Assembly (NCBI RefSeq): GCF_000739085.1
Contig: NZ_CP009110.1
Span: forward strand, 1,178,001-1,242,000
Reading direction: 5' to 3'
From: Amycolatopsis methanolica 239
GTDB taxonomy: Bacteria > Actinomycetota > Actinomycetes > Mycobacteriales > Pseudonocardiaceae
Length of the DNA: 64,000 nucleotides
The notes below the pieces were generated by a model that saw nothing but the letters and a program-made list of their open reading frames with translations, had not been told where the DNA came from and ran no database searches. A program made the translations under genes and the position numbers. The stretch's first letter is position 1. The number at the start of each line of letters is the position of its first letter. Positions 9,591-19,144 of the stretch are shown in pieces.

Positions 9591-10196
9591 TCAGCGCAGG
9601 TGCTCCGGCAGCGCGGCCAGCCGCTCCGGCGGCAGCAGGTCGCGCACCTTGGTGATCCTGGCCGGGTCGTCGAGCAGCGCGGCGACCTCGGGCAGCGCGG
9701 CGTCCGGGATGAACTCCAGGCTGGTCACGATCGTCGCGTCCGGCAGGTGGTCGACGAACCGCGCGATGGTGATCCAGTCCCGCCGCCTGCTCAGCTCACG
9801 CGCGACCGCGACGACCACCCCCGCGGGCAGCTTCGCGATGATCCCGCGCGCCCGCCGCGGGTCCAGTTCGGCGGCCACGTCGGCGAGGAAAGCCGGGGAC
9901 AGCCGTCCGGCGATCTCCGCTCCGCGGGAGGCTTCCACCAGCCCAGCGATGCGCGCGGCGAGCAGCGGCCCGAACACGCGCTCGGCCATCTTGGCCAGCA
10001 CCGGGGTGGGCAGCAGCTTGCTCGCGCCGGCCATCCGTTCCAGCACGCTCAGGTGCGCGTCGAACAGCACCGTCGAGGCGCGTTCCCGCAGCTCACGGAG
10101 GTCCTCGACCGGCACGGCGGCGAGGTAGCCGAGGCGTTCCGCGCCGACTCCGAGCACGCGGGCGAGCTTGTGGATCTCCGCTTCCTGGGGCGTCAC
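9591..10196 (-). CDS. Conserved hypothetical, helical repeat protein
   Basis: A 201-residue, mostly alpha-helical soluble protein of unknown function. It contains several Leu/Pro-rich segments of the type PDAALPEVAALLDDPARITK and PPERLAALPEHLR that recall the helical repeats of MgtE-N-like domains, but this resemblance is weak. The GTG start at 10196 overlaps the stop of the upstream 73-residue gene (GTGA), so the two are coupled and probably work together. No signal peptide or membrane helix is evident. Confidence 0.65.
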   Translation of the reverse strand: MTPQEAEIHKLARVLGVGAERLGYLAAVPVEDLRELRERASTVLFDAHLSVLERMAGASKLLPTPVLAKMAERVFGPLLAARIAGLVEASRGAEIAGRLSPAFLADVAAELDPRRARGIIAKLPAGVVVAVARELSRRRDWITIARFVDHLPDATIVTSLEFIPDAALPEVAALLDDPARITKVRDLLPPERLAALPEHLR

Positions 10197-10414
10197 AGGC
10201 CGACGGCCTTCCGGACGGCGGGCCGCAGCAGGGCGGGCACGAACTTCAGCGCATCGTTGCCCGCCTTGGCCAGCACCGCCGCCTGACGGCGCCGGGCGGC
10301 GCGCACGGCGTCGGCGAGATCCTGCTGGTGGGCCGGGTCCAGCGCGGCGACGCCCGCGGGCGGTTCGGCGCCGAGCTGCTCGGCCAGGGTGCGTTCGGCC
10401 ATGCCGATCATCAT
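10193..10414 (-). CDS. Small hypothetical protein
   Basis: A 73-residue (or 69-residue, starting at the ATG at 10402) protein that is Ala/Arg-rich and helical. Its segments include LDPAHQQDLADAVRAARRR and LLRPAVRKAVGL. I do not recognise the family. It is translationally coupled to the downstream 201-residue gene and is divergent from the dienelactone hydrolase with only about 15 bp between starts, so both transcripts probably have very short leaders. Confidence 0.6.
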   Translation of the reverse strand: MMIGMAERTLAEQLGAEPPAGVAALDPAHQQDLADAVRAARRRQAAVLAKAGNDALKFVPALLRPAVRKAVGL

Positions 10415-10429
10415 GCCTAATGTCGCGGC

Positions 10430-11152
10430 ATGACACAGGACATCGAAACGTCACGGCTCACCGTCAACGGCCTCAACGCCTACCTCGCGCGGCCTGCCGG
10501 CGGCAGCGAGTCCGGGATGCTGCTGCTGCCGATGGTCACCGGCATCGGCGAGCAGTTGCGCGAGTGGGCCGGGGCGATCGCCGCGATCGGCGTCACCGCG
10601 CTGGTGTGGGACCCGTTCCACGGTCCGAGCAGCGACGACACGTCGATGCCGGACCTGCTGGCGAAGATGCCCGAACTCGACGACGCGATCGCGCTGGACG
10701 AGCAGACGCAGCTGCTGGACCACCTCCTCGGCGAGCTGGGCTGCGTCAAGGCGGGCGTCATCGGGTGGTGCCTCGGCGGGCGGTTCGCCTTGATCCTGGG
10801 TGGCAAGGATCACCGGGTGGCGAACGTCGTGGCCTACCACCCGACGGTGCCGGGGGAGACGCCGCCGAACCACACGATGGACGCGATCGCCCACGCCGGG
10901 CTGATCAAGGCGCCGGTGATGACGATGTACCCGACGGCCGACGAACTGGTCCCGCGCTCGCGCTTCGACGAGCTGCAGTCGGCGTTGCAGGCGCGGGACA
11001 CCGGCCCGAGCCTGATTCACGTGTATCCGGCCGCCGAGCACGGCTTCGCCAACAAGACGCGGCACGGGGAGCCGGTCAACGCGGAGGCGTTCGCGATCTC
11101 CTGGCCGCAGGTCCTGGAATTCATCCGCGTGACCACGAAAACCTGTCTTTAG
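10430..11152 (+). CDS. Dienelactone hydrolase family protein
   Basis: An alpha/beta-hydrolase of the dienelactone hydrolase (carboxymethylenebutenolidase) family, 240 residues, cytosolic. The nucleophile is Cys114 in GWCLGGRFAL, with an Asp in PTADELVP (about 165) and the His in AEHGFANKTRH (about 205), giving the Cys-Asp-His triad. Real dienelactone hydrolases act in chlorocatechol breakdown, but there is no such cluster here. General ester or lactone hydrolysis is all that can be claimed. ATG start at 10430. Confidence 0.85.
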   Translation: MTQDIETSRLTVNGLNAYLARPAGGSESGMLLLPMVTGIGEQLREWAGAIAAIGVTALVWDPFHGPSSDDTSMPDLLAKMPELDDAIALDEQTQLLDHLLGELGCVKAGVIGWCLGGRFALILGGKDHRVANVVAYHPTVPGETPPNHTMDAIAHAGLIKAPVMTMYPTADELVPRSRFDELQSALQARDTGPSLIHVYPAAEHGFANKTRHGEPVNAEAFAISWPQVLEFIRVTTKTCL

Positions 11153-11194
11153 ATAGATGCCGTCCCTCCACCTTGGTCGGTACCGTTCCCTCCC

Positions 11195-13104
11195 GTGGGG
11201 AGATTCTGGGGAAGAACAGCGGAGGTGCTCGCCGGGGCGCCGGTCGTCGCCTTGCTGCTGTACGAGAGCAGGCGCAACGCCCAGCCGTGGGAGATGATCG
11301 GCGGGATGGTGGCGATCGTGGTCGCGGTCGCCACCGCCCGGCGCAGCCCGTGGTTGTCGCTGACCGCGGCGGTGGCGTCGAGTCTCGCCATGATGTTCAG
11401 CTTCGGCGGGCGCGTTCCGGTGTGGCCGGTGCTGCTCATGGTGCCGTTCGCCTGCCTGGCCGGGCGGCGGATGGAGTCGGTGCGTCCCGCGTTGGTCACG
11501 TTCCTGACGGTCGGGGGCATCGGCGTCCCGCTGTCGCTCGCGATCGGCAGGCACGCCATGGCCGACTGGGGCGCGGTGATCGGGGTGATGCTGTTCGCCG
11601 CGGTGCTGCCCTGGCAGCTCGGCCGGTACATGCGCACGCGGGACGACCTGGTGCGCTCCGGGTGGCAGCGCGCGGAGGAACTGGAGCTGCGGCAACGGAT
11701 CGTGGCGGAGGAGGCCCGGCTGCGTGAGCGGGCCCGCATCGCCAGCGACATGCACGACTCGCTGGGCCACGAACTGAGCCTGATCGCCCTGCGCGCGGCC
11801 GCGCTGGAGATGTCGGGGAGCGCAGAAGCCAAGGCACTGCGCGAAAGCGCCGCCGCGGCCACCGAGCGGCTGCGTGAGCTCATTGGTGTGCTGCGCGAAG
11901 ACGCCCCACCGGTCGACCCGGTCCAGGGCGGCGTGCCGGCACTGGTCGAGTGCGCCCGGGCGTCCGGACTGGACATCGACTTCTCGGAAGAGGCAGTGGT
12001 TGCAGGGGAAAGCGCCGGGGCCCGACGCAGGCCGTCGCTCGACCGCAGGCCGCGGCACGACCGCAGGCTGTCGCTCCACGGCTGGCTGGTGCGACCGTGC
12101 CGGGGGCCGTCGGTCCAGGGCTGGCTGGTGCCGCTCCACCGCAGGCCGTCGCTCCACGGCTTGCTGATGCCCACCCACCGCAGGCCGTCGCTCGATCCCG
12201 GCCGGTCGCCGCTACGCACGCCGATGCCTCTTCGGGCGTCGGCGCGGTTCCGGGCACCGGTTCCGTTCCGTTTGGCGGTTCGACGCTGCATGCCTCGGGT
12301 GCGGATGCTGCTCCACCGCTCGCGCCAGACACCGACAACCCATCACCGGCTCCCAGTGCATCGTCCTCTTCGGAGGGACCAACCGCGGAACCGCCGATGG
12401 TCGAGCGCGCCGCCTACCGCGTGGTCCAGGAGGCGCTCACCACCGTGACCAAGCACGCCCCCGGCGCCCGGGTCACCGTCACCATCTCCCGCGCACACCA
12501 GTAAACCGTCGTCCGGGCGTGCAACGGGCCGCCGCCCGCCGGGCCGTTGCCGGGCACTGTTTCCGGGCGCCAGGGGCTCGAAGGGTTGCGGGCGCGCGTC
12601 CGGTTGCTCGGCGGCACCCTCCGGGCAGGACCGCGCGACGGCGGTTTCGAGGTGGTGGCCCGGCTCCCGCACGCCTCCGCGCCCGCGCCCGTCCAGCCCG
12701 TGCAGTCCGGGTCCGCCCGCAGGCACGTCCAGGCCCGGCGCGAGGTGCGCCGGCGACAGCTCGCCGCGTTGATCGTGCCGCCGTCGATCATGGCGGGGCT
12801 CCTCGGTGTGGTGGGCACGGTCTACCTGTACGAGTGGCAGACCTCCGTGCTGGACCCCGCCGACTACGAGCAGCTGCGCCCCGGCCAGGCCCGCGCTGAG
12901 ATCGCCACCGTCCTGCCGCAACGGCAACGCGGCCCGCACGTCAGCGCGCCCGAGCCGCCGGGTCTGACGTGCGAGTACTACGGCACCGGTCGCAGCATCA
13001 CCCAGTTCCGGCTCGACGCGTACCGGCTCTGCTCCGCGGGCGACCGGCTCGTGAGCAAAGATCTCCTGACCGACGACAGTGACCGAGGAGAGGTTCCGAC
13101 GTGA
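11195..13104 (+). pseudogene. Broken NarL/UhpB-type sensor histidine kinase
   Basis: The N-terminal part (11195 to about 12030) encodes a membrane sensor with several hydrophobic helices and a HisKA_3 phosphoacceptor box, RIASDMHDSLGHELSL. At a 39-bp repeat tract near 12026 the reading frame shifts. The ATPase half continues in another frame (VERAAYRVVQEALTTV...), meets a TAA at 12502-12504, and resumes in the same frame as GLRARVRLLGGTLRAG. It ends with a C-terminal membrane segment and a small extracytoplasmic tail before 13104. The conserved N-box Asn is Thr (EALTT). Frameshift, stop and lost ATP-site residue indicate a dead kinase; single-base sequencing errors could explain the frame changes but not the Asn loss. 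Confidence 0.8.
12026..12194. repeat. 39-bp coding minisatellite inside the kinase pseudogene
   Basis: Three tandem 39-bp units lie at 12061-12099, 12100-12138 and 12139-12177, followed by a partial fourth from 12178. Two shorter related units (CGCAGGCCGTCGCTCGAC-like) precede them. In the ATPase-half frame each unit encodes 13 residues of the type PQAVAPRLAGA, an Ala/Pro linker between the dimerisation and ATPase domains. The kinase changes reading frame at the left edge of this tract, consistent with repeat slippage. Confidence 0.75.
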
Positions 13105-13727
13105 TCCGTGTGCTGCTGGCCGACGACGAGGCCATGATCAGAGCCGGCGTCGCCGCCATCCTGTCCGCGGACGACGACATCGAGGTCGTCTCCGAGGCGG
13201 GGGACGGCCGCGAGGCCGTCGAGCAGGCCCGGCGCACCCGCCCGGATGTCGCGCTCGTCGACATCCGCATGCCCCGCCTCGGCGGCCTCGCCGCGGTCGA
13301 GGAGATCCGCGGCCTGCTGCCCGGCACCGGCGTCATCATGCTGACCACCCTTCGGCGAGGACGCCTACATCGAGCGCGCCCTCGCCGGTAGCGCCAGCGG
13401 GTTCCTGCTGAAGTCCGGCGACCCCCGCGAACTGCTCGCCGGAGTCCGCGCCGTCGCCGACGGCGCGGCCTTCCTGTCACCCAAGGTCGCGCAGCGGGTG
13501 ATCGCCCAGCTGTCCGGCGACCGCATGTCCCGGGCCGCGGTGACCCGGGACCGCATCACCGTCCTGACCGCACGCGAGGTGCTCGCCCTCGTCGCCGCCG
13601 GACTGTCCAATGCGGATATCGCCGAGCGGCTGTTCGTGGTCGAGGGCACCGTGAAGGCCTACGTCAGCACGATCCTCGGCAGGCTCGACGTCCGCAACCG
13701 GGTCCAGGCGGCGAGGATCAGCAGCCC
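13101..13727 (+). pseudogene. Frameshifted NarL-type response regulator
   Basis: The receiver domain starts at GTG 13101 (MIRVLLADDEAMIRAG, phosphoacceptor in VALVDIRMPRLGGL) and overlaps the kinase end. An extra C near 13350 (LTT then FGEDAYIERAL in the next frame) breaks it. The LuxR helix-turn-helix follows out of frame (LSNADIAERLFVVEGTVKAY) and its LTAREREV motif has lost two codons. The native sequence stops at about 13710 (RVQA), where it runs into the 3' end of the convergent permease gene, so the C-terminal residues are missing. The neighbouring lesions make true decay more likely than sequencing error. Confidence 0.8.
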
Positions 13728-14405
13728 GGCCCACGACGGGTACGGCGGGACCAGCCCGGAGACCGGGTTCGGCTGCCCGAACGGCACGAGCGCGGCAGCG
13801 CCCGCGACACCGGGCATGAAGTTCACGACCCCGAGCCCCAGCGAACCGGCCACCCTCGCGGTCATCAGCATCACCGGGAACGCCACCGTGATGCTGCCCG
13901 CCACGCTGCGCAGCGCCGTCCCGATCCCGAGGCTGAGCAAACCGGTGAGCGCGAAGAAAGCCCCGTTGGCCACGCACGCCTGGATGATCTCGCCGGTCGA
14001 CGCGGCACGCCCGAAGCCGTCCATCAACGGCGTCGCCACCGCGATCGCCACCGCCGCGGCCACCACGCCGAGCACGAGCAACACCGGAGCCAGCACCGCG
14101 CCCTTCGCGGCCAGGAACCGGCTCCGGACGGGAACCCACTGCAACGTCCCGCGAATGCTCCCGGTCGCGTACTCACCTGCGATGAACAAGCTCGCCAGCG
14201 CGATCACCGCGAACTCGGCGAGGTAGAAGCTCCCACCCGCCACCAGGTCCGGCGCCGACTCCTGGGTGCTGGTGTAGGTCACGGAAGTGGCCGACGGCAG
14301 CACGAACACGAGCATCAGCACCACCGCGCCGGCCAGACCCCAGAAGGTCGAGCGCACGGACCAGATCTTGACCCACTCCGAGCGGATCGCCGCGGTTGTC
14401 GTCAT
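13659..14405 (-). pseudogene. 3'-truncated ABC-2 type permease
   Basis: A 248-residue reading frame for an exporter permease: MTTTAAIRSEWVKIWSVRST at the N-terminus, then about five hydrophobic helices. The final helix is cut after WAGLLILAAWT (about 13702), and the remaining residues are antisense to the response-regulator 3' end. Both genes share about 10 bp (GGTCCAGGCG) at the junction, suggesting a deletion that removed both tails. It overlaps the downstream half of the ATPase gene by the ATGA at 14402-14405. Probably non-functional, and its ATPase is broken as well. Confidence 0.7.
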
Positions 14406-15293
14406 CGCACACCAGCCTTCCGCGCGGAGTCCGCGCCGTACTCGACCGCGTCCGCGGTCAATTCCATGTACGCCTGCTCCAGCGACGCCCGTTCCTCGCT
14501 CAACCCGTGCAGCCGGACGCCCAGCTCGAAGGCCAGGTCGCCGATCGACTCCACCGTCGCGCCGGTCACGAGCACTGAGTCACCCTCGACCCGCGCGCCG
14601 GGCAACTGGGCGGCCAGCCGCGCACGGCCGATGGGTTCCGCGCACCGCGCCCGCACCACCGATCCATCGGCGAGCAGCTCACCCAGCGGCGCGTCGGCCA
14701 GCAGGCGTCCCTTTCGGATGACGAGGAGGTGGTCGGCGGTCAGGTGCATCTCGCTCATCAGGTGGCTGGAGACCAGGATCGTCCGGCCCTCAGCGGCGAG
14801 CGAGCGCATCAGCTGCCGCACCCAGCGGACCCCGTCGGGGTCGAGACCGTTCACCGGTTCGTCGAACAGCAGCACTCCGGGGTCGCCGAGCAGCGCCCCG
14901 GCGATGCCGAGCCGTTGCCCCATGCCGAGCGAGAACTGGCCGGCCCGCTTCCCCGCGACGTCCGACAACCCGACGGTGGCCAGCAGGTCCTCGACGCGGC
15001 GGTCCGGGATGTCGTTGCTGCGCGCCATCGCCAGCAGGTGCTTGGCCGCCGAGCGGCCAGGGTGGAGTGCCTTGGCATCCAGCAGCGCGCCCACCGTCCG
15101 CAGTGGCCACCGCAGGTCCCCGTACCGCTTGCCGTCGGGCGGCCCAGCCCCAGCACCATGCGCATCGGGTCGACCTGCCTGCGCCGTTCGGGCCGAGAAA
15201 CCCGGTCACCTTGCCTGGCGGCACCGCGAAGGTGAGCTGGTCGACGGCGGTTCTCCCGCCGAAGCGCTTCGTCAGCGCGCGTACCGTGATCAT
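14402..15293 (-). pseudogene. Frameshifted ABC exporter ATPase
   Basis: Starts MITVRALTKRFGGRTAVDQ at ATG 15293. The Walker A reads GPNGAGRST, with Arg replacing the catalytic Lys, and the frame is lost immediately afterwards. MRMVLGLGRPTA continues in a second frame, and VGALLDAKALHPGRSA onward in a third. The rest is well preserved, including the signature FSLGMGQRLGIAG, Walker B VLLFDEPVNGLD and switch His in LVSSHLMSEM. Two frameshifts plus the Walker A change mean no functional ATPase. It would have paired with the adjacent permease. Confidence 0.82.
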
Positions 15294-15373
15294 GGGGTCG
15301 ACGGTAGGAACCGGACACGCCGGGACGCATCGGCCGAAGGTCACCCACGCACCTGCACTTTCGGCAGGGCAGA

Positions 15374-16162
15374 ATGCGCCCCATGATTTCCCGGCGAAGG
15401 GTGAGCCCGCTCGACGGGGCGATGCTGGCGCTGGCGGTCGTGTCCGTCGGCCTGGTCGTCTACGTCACGTTCTTCCCGCACTCGCCCGAGACGGCGCACA
15501 GAATCTTCGTCATCGACACCTCGATCTGCGGGGTGTTCCTGATCGAGTTCCTCTGGCGGTGGTCGCGCGCTGGGTGGGACAAGCGCTTTCCGCTGCGCAA
15601 CTGGTACGAGATCCTGGGCATGATCCCGATCGCGCACCCCGCGCTGCGCAGCTTCCGCCTGCTCCGGATCGTGATGGTGATCGTGCGGCTGGCGCGCACG
15701 GCCGACCGCGCGTTCGGCGAACTGTTCACCCAGCGCCTGGTCGAGCGCATGTCCCGGCCGATCGTGCTGGCCATCAAGAAACCGATCACCATCGCCGTGC
15801 TCGACGAGGTGGTCAAGGTCATCGAGACCGGCAACTACCCGGAAAACCTGGCCAGGTCACTGGGCGAGAACCGGGAGACGTTGCGCGCCATCATCACCGA
15901 GAAGATCAAGGACGACCCGCAGGCTGGCAGGCTGTCCCGGCTCCCGTTCCACGACGAGATCCTCCACTCCCTTGTGGACACGACGATGCGGGTCATGCTC
16001 GAGGTGCTGATCGACCCGCGGACGGAAGCGTTCTTCGCCCACGTCGTGCGGGAGAACCGCGAGCAGATCCGGCAGGCGGTGGTGCTCGGCTTGCACGAGG
16101 AGGAGGACGAGGAGCTCGAGCGCGACCTGCCTGCCCGGCCGGAGCGGTCCTACGGCGACTGA
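15374..16162 (+). CDS. Ion-channel-like membrane protein
   Basis: A 262-residue protein with an N-terminal half resembling a voltage-sensor unit. There are hydrophobic helices at about residues 13-32 and 42-60, a loop, then an Arg-rich S4-like helix (SFRLLRIVMVIVRLARTADR, about 92-111). The C-terminal half is soluble, charged and ends in an acidic stretch (EEEDEELERD). No pore selectivity motif was found, so it may be a sensor or ion-transport-domain protein rather than a true channel. Convergent with hrpB, overlapping it by 13 nt. Single gene. Confidence 0.7.
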   Translation: MRPMISRRRVSPLDGAMLALAVVSVGLVVYVTFFPHSPETAHRIFVIDTSICGVFLIEFLWRWSRAGWDKRFPLRNWYEILGMIPIAHPALRSFRLLRIVMVIVRLARTADRAFGELFTQRLVERMSRPIVLAIKKPITIAVLDEVVKVIETGNYPENLARSLGENRETLRAIITEKIKDDPQAGRLSRLPFHDEILHSLVDTTMRVMLEVLIDPRTEAFFAHVVRENREQIRQAVVLGLHEEEDEELERDLPARPERSYGD

Positions 16163-18513
16163 GGATCCGCAGGCCAGGCGTGTTTGGGGTAGCGCCCGCG
16201 CAGCTCCGCCCGCACAGCCGGATAACCGTTCGCCCAGAACGACTCCAGATCGCCGGTGACAGCGGCGGGCCGGCCGGCCGGGGAGAGCAGGTGCAGCACC
16301 ACCGGTACGCGCCCGCCTGCGACCGTCGGGGTTTCCCGCCACCCGAACGCGAGCTGCAGCTTCACCGCGAGCACCGGCCGTCCGGTCGAGTAGTCGAGCC
16401 GCAACCGCGCCCCGGAGGGCACTTCGATCCGGTCCGGCGCCAGTTCGTCCAGCCGCCCGGCCTCCGGCCAGGGCAGCAGACGGCGCAACGCCGAGGCGGT
16501 GTCGATCCGGGCCAGGTCGGCGCGACGGCGAGAGCGGGACAGCTCCGGCTCCAGCCACTCGTCCACTCTGGACAACAGCGCGCCGTCGTCCACGGCCGGC
16601 CAGGGGTTGCCGAGGACGTCGTGCAGGAAGGCGATCCGCGCCCGCAGGCGCTCGGCCTCGGTCGTCCACGTCAGGACGTTCCCGTCGCGGAGGCCGGTCA
16701 GCAGGGCCTCGCGCACGAGAGCGGGGTCCGGGTCCCGCAGCGGCCGGTCACGCAGGACGATCGCGCCCAGCCGCCGGACCCGCCGCGCCACCACGTCCCC
16801 GTTCCAGGACACGTCGTCGTGTTCGGTCACCACGTTCGGGGCAGCCCGCACCGCGAGCCCTTCGTCCGCGCGCGCCGCGAGCCGGATCACGCCGTGCGCG
16901 CGGCCGGGGTCACGCGTCGCCTCGGCAACGGCGAGCCATTCCGCGTCACCGAGCCCCCCGCCGGCGGGCAGTTCGGCGGCGGTGCCACCGGCCATCAGGT
17001 AGACCGGCGAATCCGGCCCCCGCCGCCGGGCGAGCCGCTCCGGGTGGGCGAGCGCGACCACCAGCGCCGGGTCGGGCGCGTCCGGGCCGCCGGGCACCAG
17101 CCGCTCCAGGCGCCCGACCTCGGTGTGCCAGCGTGATCCGCGGTCCTCACGCAGGCGGCGCAACTCGGCCTCGACATCGGCGAGCGTGCCACCGGCGTCC
17201 ATCAGCGCCACCACCTCGGCTGCGCAACGGGCGCCGACCTGGGCGGCCCCGTCGAGCAGCGCGCGGGCGAGGCGTGGGTGCAGGCCCAGCTCGGCCATGC
17301 GCCGGCCGCGTTCGGTGACGGTGTTGCCCTCCAGGGCGCCGAGCGTGCGGAGCAGGTCCTGGCCGGCGGCGAGCGGCCCGTCCGGTGGCGGATCCCACCA
17401 GGACAGGCCCGCGCCGTCGGGCGTCGACCAGCAGGCCAGCTCCAGCGCGAGCCGGGCCAGTTCGGCGGTGCGGATCTCCGGTTCGGGGTAGGCGGGCAGG
17501 CCGGCCTGCTCGTGCTGCGGCCAGCAGCGGTACGCCCGGCCGGGCGCCTCCCGCCCGGCCCGGCCAGCCCGCTGCTCGGCTACGGCCGCCGACACCCGGA
17601 CGGTCGCCAGGCCGGGCAGGCCTCGGCGGTGGTCCACCCGCGGCACGCGCGCCTGCCCGGAGTCGACGACCGCCCGCACACCCGGCACGGTCAGGCTCGA
17701 CTCGGCCACCGCGGTCGCCAGCACCACGCGGCGGCGGTCGCCGGGGCGCAGCGCCGCGTCCTGCCTGCCAGGCGCGAGGCGGCCGTGCAGCGGCAGCACG
17801 TTCACGCCGGGGAGCTCGAGCATCGCGCTGACCCGGGCGATCTCGCCCACTCCGGGCAGGAACGCCAGGACGTCGCCGTCGCCGTCGGCGAGCGCCCTGC
17901 GCACCGCCCGGGCGACGCACGCTTCGATCCGCTCGCCGCGGGCGGGCGGGACGTAGGTCGTCTCGACGGGGTAGGTGCGCGCCTGCGCGGTGACCACCGG
18001 CGCCCCGCCGAGCAGGTCCGCGAGCCGTCCGGACGCGACGGTGGCCGACGTCGCGAGCAGGCGCAGGTCGTCCCGCAGCCCGGCACGGACGTCCAGCAGG
18101 AGGGCGAGCAGCAGGTCGGCGTCCAGGTGCCGCTCGTGGCACTCGTCGAGCAGCACGGTCGCGACACCGGGCAGTTCCGGGTCGTTCTGCACCCGCCGGA
18201 CCAGCAGGCCGGAGGTGACCACCTCGACGCGCGTGCGCTTCGACACCTTCCGGTCGCCGCGCACGGAGTAGCCGACGGTCTCGCCCACCGGTTCGCCGAG
18301 CAGCGCGGCCATCCGGGAGGCCGCCGCGCGCGCGGCGAGGCGGCGCGGCTCGGCCACCACGACGCGGCCGTCGGCCCGGTCCATCAGGTCCAGCGGGACG
18401 AGCGTCGTCTTGCCGGTGCCGGGCGGTGCGACCAGCACCGCGGTGCCGTGATCGGCCAGGGCGGCGGCGAGTTCGCCGAGGACCGCGCGGACAGGGAGAT
18501 CGGGCAGGTTCAT
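16150..18513 (-). CDS. hrpB: ATP-dependent helicase HrpB
   Basis: A DExH-box RNA helicase-like protein of 787 residues, near the usual HrpB length. Motifs run in order: Walker A VAPPGTGKTTLVPL (about 28-41), the DECH box LLDECHERHLDADL (about 125), motif III LLATSATV, then the helicase C half with AESSLTVPGVRAVVDSG and the Arg-finger region EQRAGRAGREAPG (motif VI, about 328). The HA2 and HrpB C-terminal domains follow. The role in bacteria is poorly defined, probably RNA processing or remodelling. Monocistronic on the minus strand. ATG start at 18513. Confidence 0.92.
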   Translation of the reverse strand: MNLPDLPVRAVLGELAAALADHGTAVLVAPPGTGKTTLVPLDLMDRADGRVVVAEPRRLAARAAASRMAALLGEPVGETVGYSVRGDRKVSKRTRVEVVTSGLLVRRVQNDPELPGVATVLLDECHERHLDADLLLALLLDVRAGLRDDLRLLATSATVASGRLADLLGGAPVVTAQARTYPVETTYVPPARGERIEACVARAVRRALADGDGDVLAFLPGVGEIARVSAMLELPGVNVLPLHGRLAPGRQDAALRPGDRRRVVLATAVAESSLTVPGVRAVVDSGQARVPRVDHRRGLPGLATVRVSAAVAEQRAGRAGREAPGRAYRCWPQHEQAGLPAYPEPEIRTAELARLALELACWSTPDGAGLSWWDPPPDGPLAAGQDLLRTLGALEGNTVTERGRRMAELGLHPRLARALLDGAAQVGARCAAEVVALMDAGGTLADVEAELRRLREDRGSRWHTEVGRLERLVPGGPDAPDPALVVALAHPERLARRRGPDSPVYLMAGGTAAELPAGGGLGDAEWLAVAEATRDPGRAHGVIRLAARADEGLAVRAAPNVVTEHDDVSWNGDVVARRVRRLGAIVLRDRPLRDPDPALVREALLTGLRDGNVLTWTTEAERLRARIAFLHDVLGNPWPAVDDGALLSRVDEWLEPELSRSRRRADLARIDTASALRRLLPWPEAGRLDELAPDRIEVPSGARLRLDYSTGRPVLAVKLQLAFGWRETPTVAGGRVPVVLHLLSPAGRPAAVTGDLESFWANGYPAVRAELRGRYPKHAWPADPQSP

Positions 18514-18632
18514 GGCGTGAGCAACCGTAGACGGTGGGCGGTGGCTGAGTCCCCGGTCACCCGGACGTATGGGATTCGCCCGCCGGCCCCGGAACTCACA
18601 GGTTTCTCAGGGCAGGCCGCTAGCCTGGGTCC

Positions 18633-19139
18633 GTGTTCCGCCCGTCCCCCTCCGTGCTCGACGCCGTCGGCACCCTCGTGCGGCTCGGCCTGGCCGCGGT
18701 GTGGCTGGTCTCCGGGATCGCCAAGATCAGCGATTCCGGGCAGACGTACCTGGCCGTCAAGGCCTACGACGTCCTGCCCGACGCGCTGCTGCACCCGGTG
18801 GCGACCGCGCTGCCGCTGTTGGAGCTGGTCCTGGGCGCCTTCCTGCTGCTCGGGCTCGCCACGCGCTGGGTGGCCGTCGCTTCGGCCGTGCTGCTGCTGG
18901 TGTTCATCGCCGGGGTGGCCCAGTCGTGGGCGCGGGGCCTGACCATCGACTGCGGTTGTTTCGGCGGCGGTGGCGAGGTGGCGGCGGGGCAGACCCGGTA
19001 CCCCCAGGAGATCGCCCGTGACGTGGGCTTCCTGGTCCTGGCCTGCTGGCTGGTCGTGCGCCCGGCGAGCCGGTTCGCGCTGGACCGCTGGCTCCGCGGC
19101 GGCGCGCCGCAGGTCGAGCTGGAAGAAGAGAGGATCTGA
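18633..19139 (+). CDS. MauE/DoxX-family redox membrane protein
   Basis: A 168-residue membrane protein with four hydrophobic helices, of the DoxX/MauE type. Between helices 3 and 4 it carries the motif IDCGCFGGGGEV, the cysteine motif seen in MauE-like proteins that channel reducing power or assist disulfide formation. The next gene, 5 nt downstream, is a membrane-anchored DsbA-like thioredoxin. The pair is common in actinobacteria and probably forms an oxidoreductase system at the outer face of the membrane (inference). GTG start at 18633. Confidence 0.85.
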   Translation: MFRPSPSVLDAVGTLVRLGLAAVWLVSGIAKISDSGQTYLAVKAYDVLPDALLHPVATALPLLELVLGAFLLLGLATRWVAVASAVLLLVFIAGVAQSWARGLTIDCGCFGGGGEVAAGQTRYPQEIARDVGFLVLACWLVVRPASRFALDRWLRGGAPQVELEEERI

Positions 19140-19144
19140 AGAAC

